Positions 10,839 to 20,380 are shown, counted from the first letter of the stretch. The stretch: DNA of 64,000 bases from Brevibacterium epidermidis NBRC 14811 (GCF_001570805.1 NZ_BCSJ01000015.1:496001-560000); one strand, 5' to 3'. Notes: generated by a model from the sequence alone, not told the origin. Numbers and translations are program-made.

Positions 10839-11518
10839 CGACGGTCGCCGTCCTCGACTACGGAGCCGGCAATGTCCGCTCCGCCGTCCGTGCGGTCGCC
10901 GCGGCCGGTGCCGAGGTCACGCTCACGGCCGATCACGATGTCATCAACGACTCCGACGGACTGCTGGTCCCCGGCGTCGGTGCCTTCTCGGCCGTGATGG
11001 CCGGACTGGAGAACGTCGGGGGAGTCGACCTCATCCGTGCCCGCCACGAACAGGGCCGGCCGCTGCTCGGCATCTGTGTCGGCCTGCAGGTGTTCTTCGC
11101 CCGCGGTGAGGAACACGGCGTCAAGACCGACGGCATCGGCCTGTGGCCCGGAGCCGTCACCGCACTCGAAGCCCCGGTCATCCCGCATATGGGCTGGTCG
11201 AAGGTCAACGCACCCGCAGATTCGGCCATGTTCGCCGGCATCGGGAACGAACGCTTCTACTTCGTCCACTCCTATGCCGCGGCCGAGCCGCCACCGAACG
11301 CGACGGTGACGACCGCCCGCCACGGCAATGACTTCATCGCAGCTGTCGAGGACGGCACCACCTGGGCCGCACAGTTCCATCCCGAGAAATCCGCCGAGGC
11401 GGGCGCGAAGCTGCTGCGCAACTGGCTCGCCTCATTCTCTGCAGATAGCAGCCCGGGCAGCGGTTCAGGCAGCACCGGCAGCTCCGGCACCAACCCCACA
11501 GACTCACTCAGCTCCTGA
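10835..11518 (+). CDS. hisH: Imidazole glycerol phosphate synthase, glutaminase subunit HisH
   Basis: A protein of 227 residues. HisH is the class I glutamine amidotransferase that feeds ammonia to HisF. The N-terminus [14 protein letters not shown], the oxyanion-loop region VPGVGAF, the nucleophile Cys in [10 protein letters not shown] and the His/Glu pair in QFHPEKS are all present. The last 25 residues are a Ser/Gly-rich tail beyond the normal C-terminus. ATG 10835 overlaps the upstream stop. hisF is not in the window, so the partner must be encoded elsewhere. Confidence 0.95.
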   Translation: MTTVAVLDYGAGNVRSAVRAVAAAGAEVTLTADHDVINDSDGLLVPGVGAFSAVMAGLENVGGVDLIRARHEQGRPLLGICVGLQVFFARGEEHGVKTDGIGLWPGAVTALEAPVIPHMGWSKVNAPADSAMFAGIGNERFYFVHSYAAAEPPPNATVTTARHGNDFIAAVEDGTTWAAQFHPEKSAEAGAKLLRNWLASFSADSSPGSGSGSTGSSGTNPTDSLSS

Positions 11519-11576
11519 CCGAGCACACCGACTATGGTTGCCTCAAACCCCGTGGCACCCTGGCAGAAAGGTCACA

Positions 11577-12314
11577 ATGACAGACAGTTCGAACAAGCTG
11601 GTCCTCCTCCCCGCCGTCGACGTCGCCGACGGCAAGGCCGTCCGCCTCGTCCAGGGCGAAGCCGGAACCGAAACCGACTACGGCTCACCCATCGACGCCG
11701 CCCAGGACTTCGAGAACCGCGGAGCCGAATGGATCCACCTCGTCGACCTCGACGCCGCCTTCGGACGCGGATCGAACTCCGACCTGCTCAACCAGGTCGT
11801 CAAGGCCGTGGGGATCAAGGTCGAACTCTCCGGTGGCATCCGTGACACCGAAAGCCTCGAACGCGCACTCGACACGGGAGCCGAGCGCGTCAACATCGGC
11901 ACCGCTGCTCTGGAGAACCCCGAGTGGACGGCCGAGATGATCAAGCGCTTCGGCGACCAGGTCGCCATCGGCCTCGACGTGCGCGGCACCACCCTGGCCG
12001 CCCGCGGCTGGACGAAGGACGGCGGAGACCTCTACGAAGTCCTCGCCACCCTCGAAGCCGCAGGCTGCTCCCGCTACGTCGTCACCGATGTGCGCAAGGA
12101 CGGCACCCTGCAGGGACCCAATGTCGACCTGCTCAAGGATCTCGCGCAGAAGACCGACTCTCCGATCGTCGCCTCCGGCGGAGTCTCGAGCCTCGATGAC
12201 CTGCGAGCCCTCCGCGAGCTCGTGCCCTTCGGCGTCGACTCGGCGATCGTGGGCAAGGCACTCTACGCCGGCAAGTTCACTCTGGAAGAAGCCCTCGACG
12301 TCGCAGGACGGTGA
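11577..12314 (+). CDS. priA: Phosphoribosyl isomerase HisA/PriA
   Basis: A protein of 245 residues with a TIM-barrel fold: [20 protein letters not shown] at the start, [21 protein letters not shown], and [15 protein letters not shown] for phosphate binding. In most actinobacteria this protein isomerises both ProFAR (histidine) and PRA (tryptophan), and is called PriA. Whether a separate trpF exists in this genome cannot be seen, so dual function is inferred from lineage. ATG 11577 has GAAAGG upstream and lies 58 nt after hisH. Confidence 0.92.
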   Translation: MTDSSNKLVLLPAVDVADGKAVRLVQGEAGTETDYGSPIDAAQDFENRGAEWIHLVDLDAAFGRGSNSDLLNQVVKAVGIKVELSGGIRDTESLERALDTGAERVNIGTAALENPEWTAEMIKRFGDQVAIGLDVRGTTLAARGWTKDGGDLYEVLATLEAAGCSRYVVTDVRKDGTLQGPNVDLLKDLAQKTDSPIVASGGVSSLDDLRALRELVPFGVDSAIVGKALYAGKFTLEEALDVAGR

Positions 12315-12318
12315 GCTT

Positions 12319-13155
12319 GTGAGCACACACTCGCACGAGCCGCACCGGCCGCACGAGCCGGACGACGCCCGGTCCACCGCCTCTGCCGACCAGGCAGGCG
12401 ACGCCCACGCCACGACGGATTCCGCCGGGCAGGCGTGGGAGGGCCGGGACCTCAAACCCAACCCGTTCTCCGGTGACACCGGGCTGGCGGACGCGGCTCT
12501 GCTCGAGGCCATGACCCAGGTCGCTCAGGCACCCCTGGATCCGGCCGCACACCAGCAGGTGATCCAGGCCCTTTCCGGGGCCAGGCTCTACGCCCCGATC
12601 GTGCCGATGGTTCTCGACCAGGAGGTCGGTGACAACGGGCTGATGGCCGACAACTCCTCGGAGATGGCGATGGTTCGCCTCCAAGCCGAGGACGGCCGCG
12701 AGTGCACCCCGGGATTCTCCGGAATCCCACCGCTGACGGCGTGGCATTCCGACGCCCGCCCCGTGCCGATCGAGTCCGAACGGCTCGTGCTCGGTGCGAT
12801 CGAAGCCGAATCCCAGCTCGTCGTCCTCGACCCGGGAGCCGCGTCCTCGTTCCTGCTGCGTCGCCCGGCCATGTTCGCGTTCGTGCAGTCCCAGCCGTGG
12901 ACTCCGTCCTGGGCCGACGCCGAGGTGGCTCAACGTCTGCGTGCCATCGCGGAGTCCTTCCCCTGGTTGGCTCGGATCGGGGTGAGCCCCGGCAGCAACA
13001 GCGTCCACCTCGGTGGGCCGGAGCTCGGCATCACTCTCGGTGTCGAGTCCGAGGTGGCCCCAGCTGAAGTGCGCCGGTTCCAAGAAGCCGTGGCCGGTGA
13101 TGAGGAACTCGTCGCGAAGATCGACTCTCTGGCCATCCGCCTCGTCGAAGTCTGA
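12319..13155 (+). CDS. SseB-family protein
   Basis: A protein of 278 residues from GTG 12319, 4 nt after priA. The first 45 residues are His/Asp/Ala-rich and probably disordered. The rest follows the SseB N-terminal pattern: LLEAMTQVAQAPLDPAAHQQVIQALSGARLYAPIVP, then PPLTAWHSDARPVPIE. A similar SseB-like gene downstream of priA is common in Micrococcales. The molecular function is not established. The start could be a little further downstream, because the N-terminus is low complexity. Confidence 0.8.
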   Translation: MSTHSHEPHRPHEPDDARSTASADQAGDAHATTDSAGQAWEGRDLKPNPFSGDTGLADAALLEAMTQVAQAPLDPAAHQQVIQALSGARLYAPIVPMVLDQEVGDNGLMADNSSEMAMVRLQAEDGRECTPGFSGIPPLTAWHSDARPVPIESERLVLGAIEAESQLVVLDPGAASSFLLRRPAMFAFVQSQPWTPSWADAEVAQRLRAIAESFPWLARIGVSPGSNSVHLGGPELGITLGVESEVAPAEVRRFQEAVAGDEELVAKIDSLAIRLVEV

Positions 13156-13201
13156 CCGTTCCGGGCGTGTCAGATCGGCGGGGCAACTATGCTTGTGACC
13201 C

Positions 13202-14548
13202 ATGAGCGAAATCCGTGACCTCGGCCACTCGACCGCACCGGACGACAGCTACCTCGACGAGATGGCCAGACAGACCCGGGCTCGGGCCGAGCAGGCCGCC
13301 GAGTGGGTCTCTGACTTCACCGGTGCCCCGGAGACGAGTCGGTCCGGAATCGCCGCAGGCCTCGACGCTGCGGAGGGCGACCTTACGGGCCTGCTCCACA
13401 CCATCCATGACCTCGCCGAGACGGCGTTCGAAGAGTTCGATTCGGTCGCCGCGATCGCCTCGGTGCTGGAGAATCACGGAGTCGACGTCGAGACCGGCCT
13501 CTACGGTGTGAAGACCACTCTGCGGGCGACGACGGGATCCGGAGACGGACGCACGATCGCGATCCTCGCCGAATACGATGCCCTGCCCGAGATCGGGCAT
13601 GCGTGCGGGCACAACATCATCGCCACCGCCGGAGTCGGTGCCTTCCTCGCCCTCCACGCCTTGTACGAGAAAGACCCCGCAGCGGTGCCGGGCACCGTCG
13701 TGCTGCTGGGCACCCCGGCGGAAGAGGGACACTCTGGCAAAGAGGTCATGGCCCGGGCCGGTGCCTTCGACGGCGTCGACGCGGCCATCATGGTCCACGG
13801 GTACGGATACGACTGTGCCGACCAGGTGTGGTTGGGACGCCGCCTGCTCAAGGTCACATATTCAGGGGTCGCCGCCCACGCCTCGGCGCAGCCTTTCATG
13901 GGGCGCAATGCCCTCGACGCGGCGAACCTCTTCTATCAGGGACTCGGCCTGATGCGGCAGCAGATGCCGCCGATCTCCCGTCTGCACGCGGTCATCACCG
14001 ACGGCGGGACGAGGCCGTCGATCATCACCGAATCCGCCACCGTGCAGTGCTACGTCCGTTCGAAGTTCCCCGAGACGCTCAAAGAGCTCTCCGACCGGGT
14101 CGAGGACGCGGCGAAGGGCGCCGCGCTCATGACCGGCACCGGCGTCACCGTGGACTGGGACGAACATCCGCCGTCGTTGCCCGTGCGTACGAATTCGACG
14201 TTGACCGCTCGTTGGGCCGCACACGAACAGACGCGCGGGCGCCAACCGCTTCCCGCCGGTGTGCTCGACGAATCGATTGCCGCGTCCACGGACTTCGGCA
14301 ACGTCTCCTACCGGATCCCCGGAATCCATCCCCTCATCAAGACCGCCGACGCCGAGGTGGCCCTGCACACCCGTGAATTCGCCGCAGCCGCGAAGACCCC
14401 TGCCGCCGAATCCGCGGCACTCGACGGCGCCTACGGTCTCGCGTGCACGGCTTTGGACTTCCTCGCCGACGATGCCCTCGCCGCTGCGGTGACCGACGAA
14501 TTCGCCCGCGATGGGGGAGCGATCGACGTCGAGCACTTCTTCGACTGA
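13202..14548 (+). CDS. M20-family amidohydrolase (AbgB-like)
   Basis: A protein of 448 residues of the M20 metallopeptidase family. Metal-binding motifs are AILAEYDALPEIGHACGHN near residue 130 and LLGTPAEEGHSGKE. The dimerisation insert follows (VAAHASAQPFMGRNALDA). The closest functional group is AbgB/amidohydrolase, which hydrolyses N-acyl amino acids or p-aminobenzoyl-glutamate. The next gene is an AbgT-family transporter, so the pair likely handles the same substrate. A TATGCT box 8 nt before the ATG suggests a near-leaderless transcript. The substrate itself cannot be deduced. Confidence 0.88.
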   Translation: MSEIRDLGHSTAPDDSYLDEMARQTRARAEQAAEWVSDFTGAPETSRSGIAAGLDAAEGDLTGLLHTIHDLAETAFEEFDSVAAIASVLENHGVDVETGLYGVKTTLRATTGSGDGRTIAILAEYDALPEIGHACGHNIIATAGVGAFLALHALYEKDPAAVPGTVVLLGTPAEEGHSGKEVMARAGAFDGVDAAIMVHGYGYDCADQVWLGRRLLKVTYSGVAAHASAQPFMGRNALDAANLFYQGLGLMRQQMPPISRLHAVITDGGTRPSIITESATVQCYVRSKFPETLKELSDRVEDAAKGAALMTGTGVTVDWDEHPPSLPVRTNSTLTARWAAHEQTRGRQPLPAGVLDESIAASTDFGNVSYRIPGIHPLIKTADAEVALHTREFAAAAKTPAAESAALDGAYGLACTALDFLADDALAAAVTDEFARDGGAIDVEHFFD

Positions 14549-14598
14549 GATCGCCACCTCCACACCCAGCCCCTCGCCTCCGAGAAGAAGGACTGCTC

Positions 14599-16242
14599 AT
14601 GTCAACGACGACAGATGGGAAGGTCGGTTTCGGCCAGCGCACGCTGGACTGGATCGAACGCATCGGAAACAAGCTGCCCGAACCGTTCACGCTGTTCCTC
14701 GGGCTCTTCATCATCACCGGCCTCGTGTCCACCGCCATGGCCATGGCCGATGTCACCGTGGCCATCCCCGGCGGCGATGAGACCATCGCGATCAAGGGAC
14801 TGTTCACGGGGGAGGGGCTGTCGTGGCTGACCACGACGATGGGTGACAACTACATCGGATTCCCGCCCCTGGCCACGGTGCTGCCGATCCTGCTCGCAGT
14901 CGGTGTGGCCGAGAAGTCGGGGATGCTCGCCGCGGCCGTGCGGATCGCCTTCGGCAAGAGTCCGAAATGGCTGCTGCCCTACGCCGTCGGCTTCGTCGGA
15001 GTGGTCGGGTCGATCATGGCCGACTCGGCTTTCGTCATCATCCCGCCTCTGGCCGCGCTTGTATTCAAAGCGGCCGGACGGCATCCGATGGCCGGCCTCA
15101 TCGGCGGGTTTGCCGCCACCGGCGCCGGCTATTCGACGTCGATCGTCCCCACGAGCCTCGACGCACTGTTCGCCGGGATCACCACCTCGGTGATGGAGAC
15201 CCTGCCGAACACCGACTACACCGCGGTCAACCCGGTCTCGAACTACTATTTCAACATCGCCTCGTCGATCGTGCTGGCCGTCATCGCCGGCTTCATCATC
15301 GACCGGCTCATCGAACCGAATATGGTGCGCAAGGGAGTGCCCCGCGAATACGCGAACGCTTCGGGGAGCGGCCTGGCCCGCGAATACCAAGCACCCGACA
15401 GTCCCTACGGGGACGCCTCGGCGACGTCAGATGATTCCGGCGAGGACGATGCCACCGAGATTAAGGCCGAACTCGAGCCGGAGGAGAAACGCGGACTGAT
15501 CTGGTCGCTCGTGGCGGCACTGCTGCTGACCGCGGTGATCCTGTTCTCCGTACTCATCCCGAACTCACCATGGCGGAACGAGGACGGCGGCTTCCTCCCG
15601 GAGTCTCCGCTGCTGTCGTCGATCGTGTTCATCGTCTTCGCCTACTTCATGCTCATGGGCGTCGTCTACGGCTTCGTCGTGCGCACCGTCCGGTCGATGA
15701 ATGACCTGGTGAGGATGATGAGTCAATCGATCATCGACATGATGTCCTTCCTCATCCTCGCGTTCATCCTCGGCCAGTTCATCGCCCTGTTCAACTGGAC
15801 CGGCATCGGTTCGTGGATCGCCGTCGCGGGAGCGTCGGGGCTCGAAGCGATCGGTCTGACCGGGTTCGCCGCGGTCATCGGCTTCATGCTCCTGGCCAGC
15901 GTGCTCAACCTGTTCATCATCTCCGGCTCGTCGATGTGGACGCTCATGGCAGCCGTGTTCGTCCCGCTGTTCTCCCTGCTCGGCTACGAACCTGCGTTCA
16001 TCCAGGCCGGGTTCCGCGTCGGTGACTCGGCCACTCAGGTCATCACCCCGCTCAATCCGTACATGATCGTCCTCCTCGGCCTCGTCCGCCGCTATGAGCC
16101 GAATGCTGGGCTGGGCACGGTGATCTCGCGTATGTTCCCGTTCGTCATCCCGTTCTGGCTGGCCTGGGCCGTGCTGCTGGGCATCTGGTTCGTCTTCGAC
16201 CTGCCGCTGGGACCGGGCAACGGAATCCACCTCGGAGGCTGA
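14599..16242 (+). CDS. AbgT-family transporter
   Basis: A protein of 547 residues with about 11-13 transmembrane segments. The family signature MADSAFVIIPPLAALVF is near residue 140, with GFAATGAGYSTSIVPTSLDAL after it. A charged cytoplasmic loop rich in Asp/Glu is at about 255-295. AbgT proteins import p-aminobenzoyl-glutamate or export antimetabolites such as sulfonamides. The preceding M20 hydrolase favours uptake and cleavage of a dipeptide-like substrate. ATG 14599 has GAAGGA upstream; the longer open frame from 14443 overlaps the hydrolase gene and was rejected. Confidence 0.9.
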   Translation: MSTTTDGKVGFGQRTLDWIERIGNKLPEPFTLFLGLFIITGLVSTAMAMADVTVAIPGGDETIAIKGLFTGEGLSWLTTTMGDNYIGFPPLATVLPILLAVGVAEKSGMLAAAVRIAFGKSPKWLLPYAVGFVGVVGSIMADSAFVIIPPLAALVFKAAGRHPMAGLIGGFAATGAGYSTSIVPTSLDALFAGITTSVMETLPNTDYTAVNPVSNYYFNIASSIVLAVIAGFIIDRLIEPNMVRKGVPREYANASGSGLAREYQAPDSPYGDASATSDDSGEDDATEIKAELEPEEKRGLIWSLVAALLLTAVILFSVLIPNSPWRNEDGGFLPESPLLSSIVFIVFAYFMLMGVVYGFVVRTVRSMNDLVRMMSQSIIDMMSFLILAFILGQFIALFNWTGIGSWIAVAGASGLEAIGLTGFAAVIGFMLLASVLNLFIISGSSMWTLMAAVFVPLFSLLGYEPAFIQAGFRVGDSATQVITPLNPYMIVLLGLVRRYEPNAGLGTVISRMFPFVIPFWLAWAVLLGIWFVFDLPLGPGNGIHLGG

Positions 16243-16244
16243 TC

Positions 16245-16619
16245 ATGGTGAGTCGAATTGGGGATCTCGTAGTCAAATCCCGAAACCCAGATCGGCTGAG
16301 CCGATTCTGGTGCGAAGCGCTGGGGTACGAAATTGCTGCCACGGATGAAACTGGGGTCGCAATATCAGGGGCACTGAATGCTCCGACCATTCTCTTCGAG
16401 CGTTCGAACGATTCATTTGGGGACAGTGTTCTGCATCTCGACCTTTGTCCTACTGACCGCAGCCAGGCGGACGAGCTGGAAAGACTTGTGGCGTTGGGGG
16501 CGACGAAGACTGACGTCGTGCCGTCAGGAAGCTGGCACGTCCTCGCTGACCCTGAAGGCAACAAGTTCTGTCTCATGGCCAAGCGCATCCCAGCGGAGCC
16601 GGAAGACTTCCACGATTGA
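16245..16619 (+). CDS. VOC (glyoxalase-fold) protein
   Basis: A protein of 124 residues, 2 nt after the AbgT gene, with GGAGG upstream of ATG 16245. It shows the vicinal oxygen chelate pattern: IGDLVVKSRNPDRLSRFWCEALGYE, then VLHLDLCPTDRSQADELERLVALGA and HVLADPEGNKFCLM. Such proteins include glyoxalases, dioxygenases and antibiotic-binding proteins. The specific role is unknown. Co-transcription with the transporter is likely from spacing. Base composition is a little lower in GC than that of its upstream neighbours. Confidence 0.82.
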   Translation: MVSRIGDLVVKSRNPDRLSRFWCEALGYEIAATDETGVAISGALNAPTILFERSNDSFGDSVLHLDLCPTDRSQADELERLVALGATKTDVVPSGSWHVLADPEGNKFCLMAKRIPAEPEDFHD

Positions 16620-16685
16620 GAAAGAGTCCTACCTGACACAGTGCTCGTACTCAATGATGTCACCGCCGTCTCCGCGTGACCCGGC

Positions 16686-17687
16686 TCAGAGCATCTGCCG
16701 CACACCTTCGCGCCAGTCGGTTGTGCCGACCTCGGTGGCGAGTTCTCCCGGGGCGATGACGCAGGGTTCGTGCCAGATCGGTGCCAACTGATTGAGCTCA
16801 TAAAAGGAGCGTTCGAACGCTCCGATGACCCGAATCGCCCAGCGCGGCACCGAGATCGGACGTTTGTGCTTCTGCTCAAGAGTGTCCGCGGTGAAGTCGG
16901 CGATCTCGGTCAGGGTCGGATTCGATGCCGGTGCGATCCGCAGCTGATGCGTCCCCGCGGGGACGGACTTCAGATCCTCTGCCGCCTGGATCATTGCGGC
17001 AGCGTGGTCGGCGATGAGGGTGATGCCGTGAGGGACGTCGGTGCGTGCCGGCACCATCGCCCGGCGCCCGGCGGAAATCGGTTCGGTGATGCACATCCGC
17101 ACGACCGATGACCACTTCTCTGCGGTGCGGCCGAGCAGATCACCGGCGATGACACTGGCTGACGTCGCCGAATGAGCGGCACGGGCTTCGATGAGCCGCT
17201 GTCGGATGCGTCCCTTTTCCTCGACCGGGGCGAAGGGCGATGCCTCGGTGATCTGGGCGTCGAGGCCGGCAAAGGCATAGACCGATTCCGGGAAGACCAC
17301 GGGAATGTCGAATTCGGCCGCGATGTCGAGGACCGCGGCGTCGAGTCGGGGGAGGAGCCGCTCCCATTTCCGACTGTCGTAGGCCGCGTGCGCGCAGGCG
17401 AAGATCACATCTGACCCGGCGACAGCCTTCACCAGTTGATTGCGGTCACTCGCATCGGCTTTGACATGGACCGGAGCGCAGACCGTGGTCGGACCCGATG
17501 ACGGGTGAGCCGATTCAGTGGGGAGCGTGTCAGAGGTGGCAGCTGGTGCTCCATCGTCCGAGAGCGCTGCGCCGGGCGCCCTGCCGCCCGAACGGGTGGC
17601 GATGCGCACGGCGACGCCGGATCCACCGAGTTGGGCGGCGATCTCCGAACCGATCTGTCCGTTTCCGATGATGAGGGCTGTTCTCAT
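16686..17687 (-). CDS. NAD(P)-binding oxidoreductase/epimerase-like protein
   Basis: A protein of 333 residues. The N-terminus MRTALIIGNGQIGSEIA is a Rossmann nucleotide-binding loop. The middle VFPESVYAFAG resembles the catalytic region of extended SDR and NmrA-like proteins but lacks a clear YxxxK. The C-terminus (PISVPRWAIRVIGAFERSFYELNQL) matches substrate-binding regions of NAD-dependent epimerases. It has GGAAGG ahead of ATG 17687. It is transcribed away from a TetR gene, whose product probably controls it through the dyad at 17721. The substrate is unknown. Confidence 0.8.
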   Translation of the reverse strand: MRTALIIGNGQIGSEIAAQLGGSGVAVRIATRSGGRAPGAALSDDGAPAATSDTLPTESAHPSSGPTTVCAPVHVKADASDRNQLVKAVAGSDVIFACAHAAYDSRKWERLLPRLDAAVLDIAAEFDIPVVFPESVYAFAGLDAQITEASPFAPVEEKGRIRQRLIEARAAHSATSASVIAGDLLGRTAEKWSSVVRMCITEPISAGRRAMVPARTDVPHGITLIADHAAAMIQAAEDLKSVPAGTHQLRIAPASNPTLTEIADFTADTLEQKHKRPISVPRWAIRVIGAFERSFYELNQLAPIWHEPCVIAPGELATEVGTTDWREGVRQML

Positions 17688-17720
17688 AGCGAGTCCTTCC
17701 GAGGATGTCCCAATTATTCA

Positions 17721-17735
17721 GAGAGCGGTGCTCTC
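17721..17735. promoter_or_regulatory. Candidate TetR operator
   Basis: GAGAGCGGTGCTCTC is a perfect 6-3-6 dyad in the 134-bp space between the oxidoreductase and the TetR gene. Its halves recur nearer the TetR start: AGAGCGGTG at 17771-17779 and GCTCTCGGAAA at 17798-17808, the latter also at 17730-17740. The second set abuts the TAGGGT -10 box (17810-17815) of the TetR gene. Confidence 0.6.
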
Positions 17736-17821
17736 GGAAATCAGCGTAGGCCTCGAAGCTGTTCAATTCAAGAGCGGTGATCACTATTGTTATCTTTGCT
17801 CTCGGAAAGTAGGGTGAAGCC

Positions 17822-18535
17822 ATGACGGAGACGACCCCACGACAGCGCGCCCGGATCGAGACGGAAGCTCAGATCACCGCGATCGGCAACAGGATGGTCG
17901 ACGATGACGGCGTCGACGGGTTGTCACTGCGGGCGATCGCTCGCGAGCTCGGAGTCGTCTCCAGTGCGGTCTACCGCTACGTGAAGAGCCGCGATGAACT
18001 GCTGACGATCCTCATTCGCGACGCCTACACCCAGATCGCCGACGCTGTCGACGAAGCCATGGAGGGGGAGCGGAGCGTGGAGGTTCTCGCCGTGAGGATG
18101 CTCGAGTGGTCTCGCGCCTACCCGAATCGATGGGCGCTCATCTACGGCACCCCGATCGCCGACTATGAGGCACCGCGTGAGCAGACCGTGGTGCCGGGGA
18201 CTCGGATCATGGTGACGCTCGCGGAGCTGATCGCGGCAACTCAGAACGACACCGAGGTGGCAACTGAGAGCGGTGCGAAAGCGAGCGGATCAGCGGCGAA
18301 GAATTCACGGGCCAATAGGGAGCAGCGAGGGATGGAGGCCGCGCTGCAGCCTCTGCGGGACGGGCTTGCGGAACTCGGTCTCGACTATGACGATCACGTG
18401 ATTTTGGAGACCATCACGATCTGGGTTGCTGTGATCGGGCTGATCAACGGTCTGCGGTTCGGCCAGTTCGGGCCGGGATTCGACCACGTCGAAGACGATC
18501 TCATGTCCGAGGTGATCGGCCGCCTCGGAGCGTGA
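17822..18535 (+). CDS. TetR-family transcriptional regulator
   Basis: A protein of 237 residues. The N-terminal TetR helix-turn-helix spans residues about 10-58 (VDGLSLRAIARELGVVSSAVYRYVKSRDELL). The C-terminal part resembles the WHG-type ligand domain (ALIYGTPIADYEAP). An internal Ala/Ser/Glu-rich segment, about residues 140-165, looks like a flexible insert. ATG 17822 lies exactly 6 nt after TAGGGT, so the transcript is likely leaderless. It probably represses the divergent oxidoreductase and itself. Confidence 0.9.
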   Translation: MTETTPRQRARIETEAQITAIGNRMVDDDGVDGLSLRAIARELGVVSSAVYRYVKSRDELLTILIRDAYTQIADAVDEAMEGERSVEVLAVRMLEWSRAYPNRWALIYGTPIADYEAPREQTVVPGTRIMVTLAELIAATQNDTEVATESGAKASGSAAKNSRANREQRGMEAALQPLRDGLAELGLDYDDHVILETITIWVAVIGLINGLRFGQFGPGFDHVEDDLMSEVIGRLGA

Positions 18536-18645
18536 ATCGGTGAACGTCTGCGGGCAAGGACACGGCCGCCTCGGCGAATGAGGATATGACAACGGCCCCC
18601 GATCGTCGATCGAGGGCCGCGGCCTGAACGGTCAGCGGGGGAGAG

Positions 18646-19017
18646 TCAGCGGACGGGGCCGGTGAACTTCTCTCCGGGGCCTTCGCCGGGGGCGTCGGGG
18701 TATTCCGAAGCCTCGCGGAAGGCCAGCTGCAGGCTGCGCAGACCATCGCGCAGCGGGCGGGCATGGTGGTCGCCGATGACGGTGGCGGCACCGGTGACGA
18801 ACCCGGCCAGTGCGGTGATGAGCTTGCGGGCCTCGTCGAGGTCCTGGAGGTCGGCACCGCGGCCTTCGGCGGTGTCCTCGGCAAGACCGCACTTGACGGC
18901 GGCGGCGGACATGAGGTGGACGGCGCTGGAGGTGATGACCTCGACAGCGGGGACCTCGGCGATGTCGCGCGTAACGTCGGCGATCGCCTCGGCGGGAACG
19001 GATTCTTCAGAACTCAT
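18646..19017 (-). CDS. DUF1844 protein
   Basis: A protein of 123 residues with the DUF1844 pattern: VEVITSSAVHLMSAAAVKCGL, an Asp/Leu segment DLDEARKLITALAGFV, and a helical C-terminal half with RPLRDGLRSLQLAFREAS. This short protein of unknown function is typically encoded just upstream of, and divergent from, infC in actinobacteria, as here. The arrangement is one reason for the lineage call. Confidence 0.88.
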   Translation of the reverse strand: MSSEESVPAEAIADVTRDIAEVPAVEVITSSAVHLMSAAAVKCGLAEDTAEGRGADLQDLDEARKLITALAGFVTGAATVIGDHHARPLRDGLRSLQLAFREASEYPDAPGEGPGEKFTGPVR

Positions 19018-19091
19018 GCCATAAGCTTGACATATAAATCAATGCGGCGATCACACCAGGGCCTCGATGTGCGAAGAGTCATGAAGCGTAG

Positions 19092-19316
19092 TACACTGGT
19101 AGCTGGTGCGAAGCGGAGTCTGTCTCCCACCTTGATCGCGAAGAGCGATCGGGTCCGAAGATCTGTCCGTCAGGCAAAGTCTGATCGGGTCCAGATCGAG
19201 GTGTATTCACTGAACGTACGTCTACCGTACTGCTCGTGTGTGCAGGCTCCCTTGGCATGTGTCAACGGGAGCCTTTTTCGTTGTCACGACCACATTTGAG
19301 CAAAAGGAGTGAACAC
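19092..19316 (+). promoter_or_regulatory. infC operon leader with internal terminator
   Basis: A likely -10 box TACACT (19092-19097) starts a leader of about 210 nt. It contains two copies of GATCGGGTCC (19147-19156 and 19183-19192). It then forms a hairpin, GGCTCCC at 19245-19251 with GGGAGCC at 19267-19273, followed by TTTTTCG. This is an intrinsic terminator placed before infC, which implies attenuation. Translation starts with SD AAAGGAG (19303-19309) and an ATC codon. Confidence 0.7.
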
Positions 19317-19946
19317 ATCAGCGAGACGCGCATCAATGACCGGATTCGGGTTCCCGAGGTCCGGTTGGTCGGACCCAACGGTGAGCAGGTCGGTATCGTT
19401 GCCATTCGCAAGGCACTCGATCTCGCCGGCGAAGCTGGCCTCGACCTCGTCGAGGTAGCCCCGCAGGCGAAGCCACCCGTAGCCAAGCTCATGGACTACG
19501 GAAAATTCAAATACGAATCTGCCCAGAAAGCCAGAGAAGCCCGGAAGAATCAGGCGAACACTGCGCTGAAGGAGATCCGCTTCCGTCTCAAGATCGACGA
19601 ACACGATTACGAGACGAAGAAGGGCCACGTCACCCGCTTCCTCGAAGGCGGCGACAAGGTCAAGGTCATGATCATGTTCCGCGGACGTGAGCAGTCCCGC
19701 CCCGAGATGGGCATCAAGCTGCTCAACCGCTTGGCCGAAGATGTGTCCGACCTCGGCTCCGTCGAATCCTCACCGCGAGTCGACGGACGCAACATGGTGA
19801 TGGTCATCGCCCCGCACAAGTCAAAGTCTGACGCCAAGGCGGAGGCCCGGAAGGCATCGGCAGATGCCAAGGGCAAGTCCGCCGAGGTGAAGTCCCGTCG
19901 CGACCGGGTGGCTGCAGAGAAGAACTCAGCTCGCCCGGACGCGTGA
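19317..19946 (+). CDS. infC: Translation initiation factor IF-3, ATC start codon
   Basis: A protein of 209 residues. IF-3 binds the 30S subunit and rejects wrong start codons and initiator tRNAs. The conserved N-terminus [19 protein letters not shown] begins at ATC 19317, spaced 7 nt from AAAGGAG, and no ATG or GTG in frame sits near it. A non-canonical start is a known device by which IF-3 limits its own synthesis. Both IF-3 domains are present ([16 protein letters not shown] as the linker region, [12 protein letters not shown] in the C-domain). A basic Ala/Lys tail of about 35 residues follows, as in many actinobacteria. Open frame upstream to 19236 runs through the terminator hairpin and was rejected. 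Confidence 0.95.
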   Translation: MSETRINDRIRVPEVRLVGPNGEQVGIVAIRKALDLAGEAGLDLVEVAPQAKPPVAKLMDYGKFKYESAQKAREARKNQANTALKEIRFRLKIDEHDYETKKGHVTRFLEGGDKVKVMIMFRGREQSRPEMGIKLLNRLAEDVSDLGSVESSPRVDGRNMVMVIAPHKSKSDAKAEARKASADAKGKSAEVKSRRDRVAAEKNSARPDA

Positions 19947-20046
19947 GAAATTAAGTACGTCGCGTTCCAGGTCCGTCCTGGTCTGTGCGTGTGAAGTAGT
20001 TGCCGGCGGTTGACGCCGGCGACGAATTGCAAAGGAGAACGGCACT

Positions 20047-20253
20047 ATGCCGAAGCAGAAGACGAACAGCAGCGCCAAGAAGCGCATGCGCGTGACTGGC
20101 AGTGGCAAGATCATGCGTGAAGGCGTGAACAACCAGCACAAGTTCGAGGGCAAGTCCTCGGCTCGTAAGCGCCGCGTGTCCACCGACCAGGAGATCACCG
20201 GCGGCGACCGCGCCATGGCCCGCAAGCTTCTGGGCAAGCTCAAGGGCAGGTGA
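20047..20253 (+). CDS. rpmI: 50S ribosomal protein L35
   Basis: A protein of 68 residues: MPKQKTNSSAKKRMRVTGSG, a basic middle, and RKLLGKLKGR at the end. It matches bL35 in length and charge. A strong SD AAAGGAGAA precedes ATG 20047. It lies in the standard infC-rpmI-rplT order. Confidence 0.97.
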   Translation: MPKQKTNSSAKKRMRVTGSGKIMREGVNNQHKFEGKSSARKRRVSTDQEITGGDRAMARKLLGKLKGR

Positions 20254-20380
20254 GACCCCTTTCGGGTCTTCCTTTCCCGGACAGTCTCCGGGACCCCCAC
20301 GGGCAGTCGATATCGACTCCCACAGCTTGAATCAGAGTCCGGCACTGCCGGCAGATACGAACTTTCTAAAGGAGTAACAC

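Noticed and set aside
18646..18884. Overlapping frames on both strands at the DUF1844 locus.
   Set aside because: Only the minus-strand DUF1844 frame has family features; the others are shadows.
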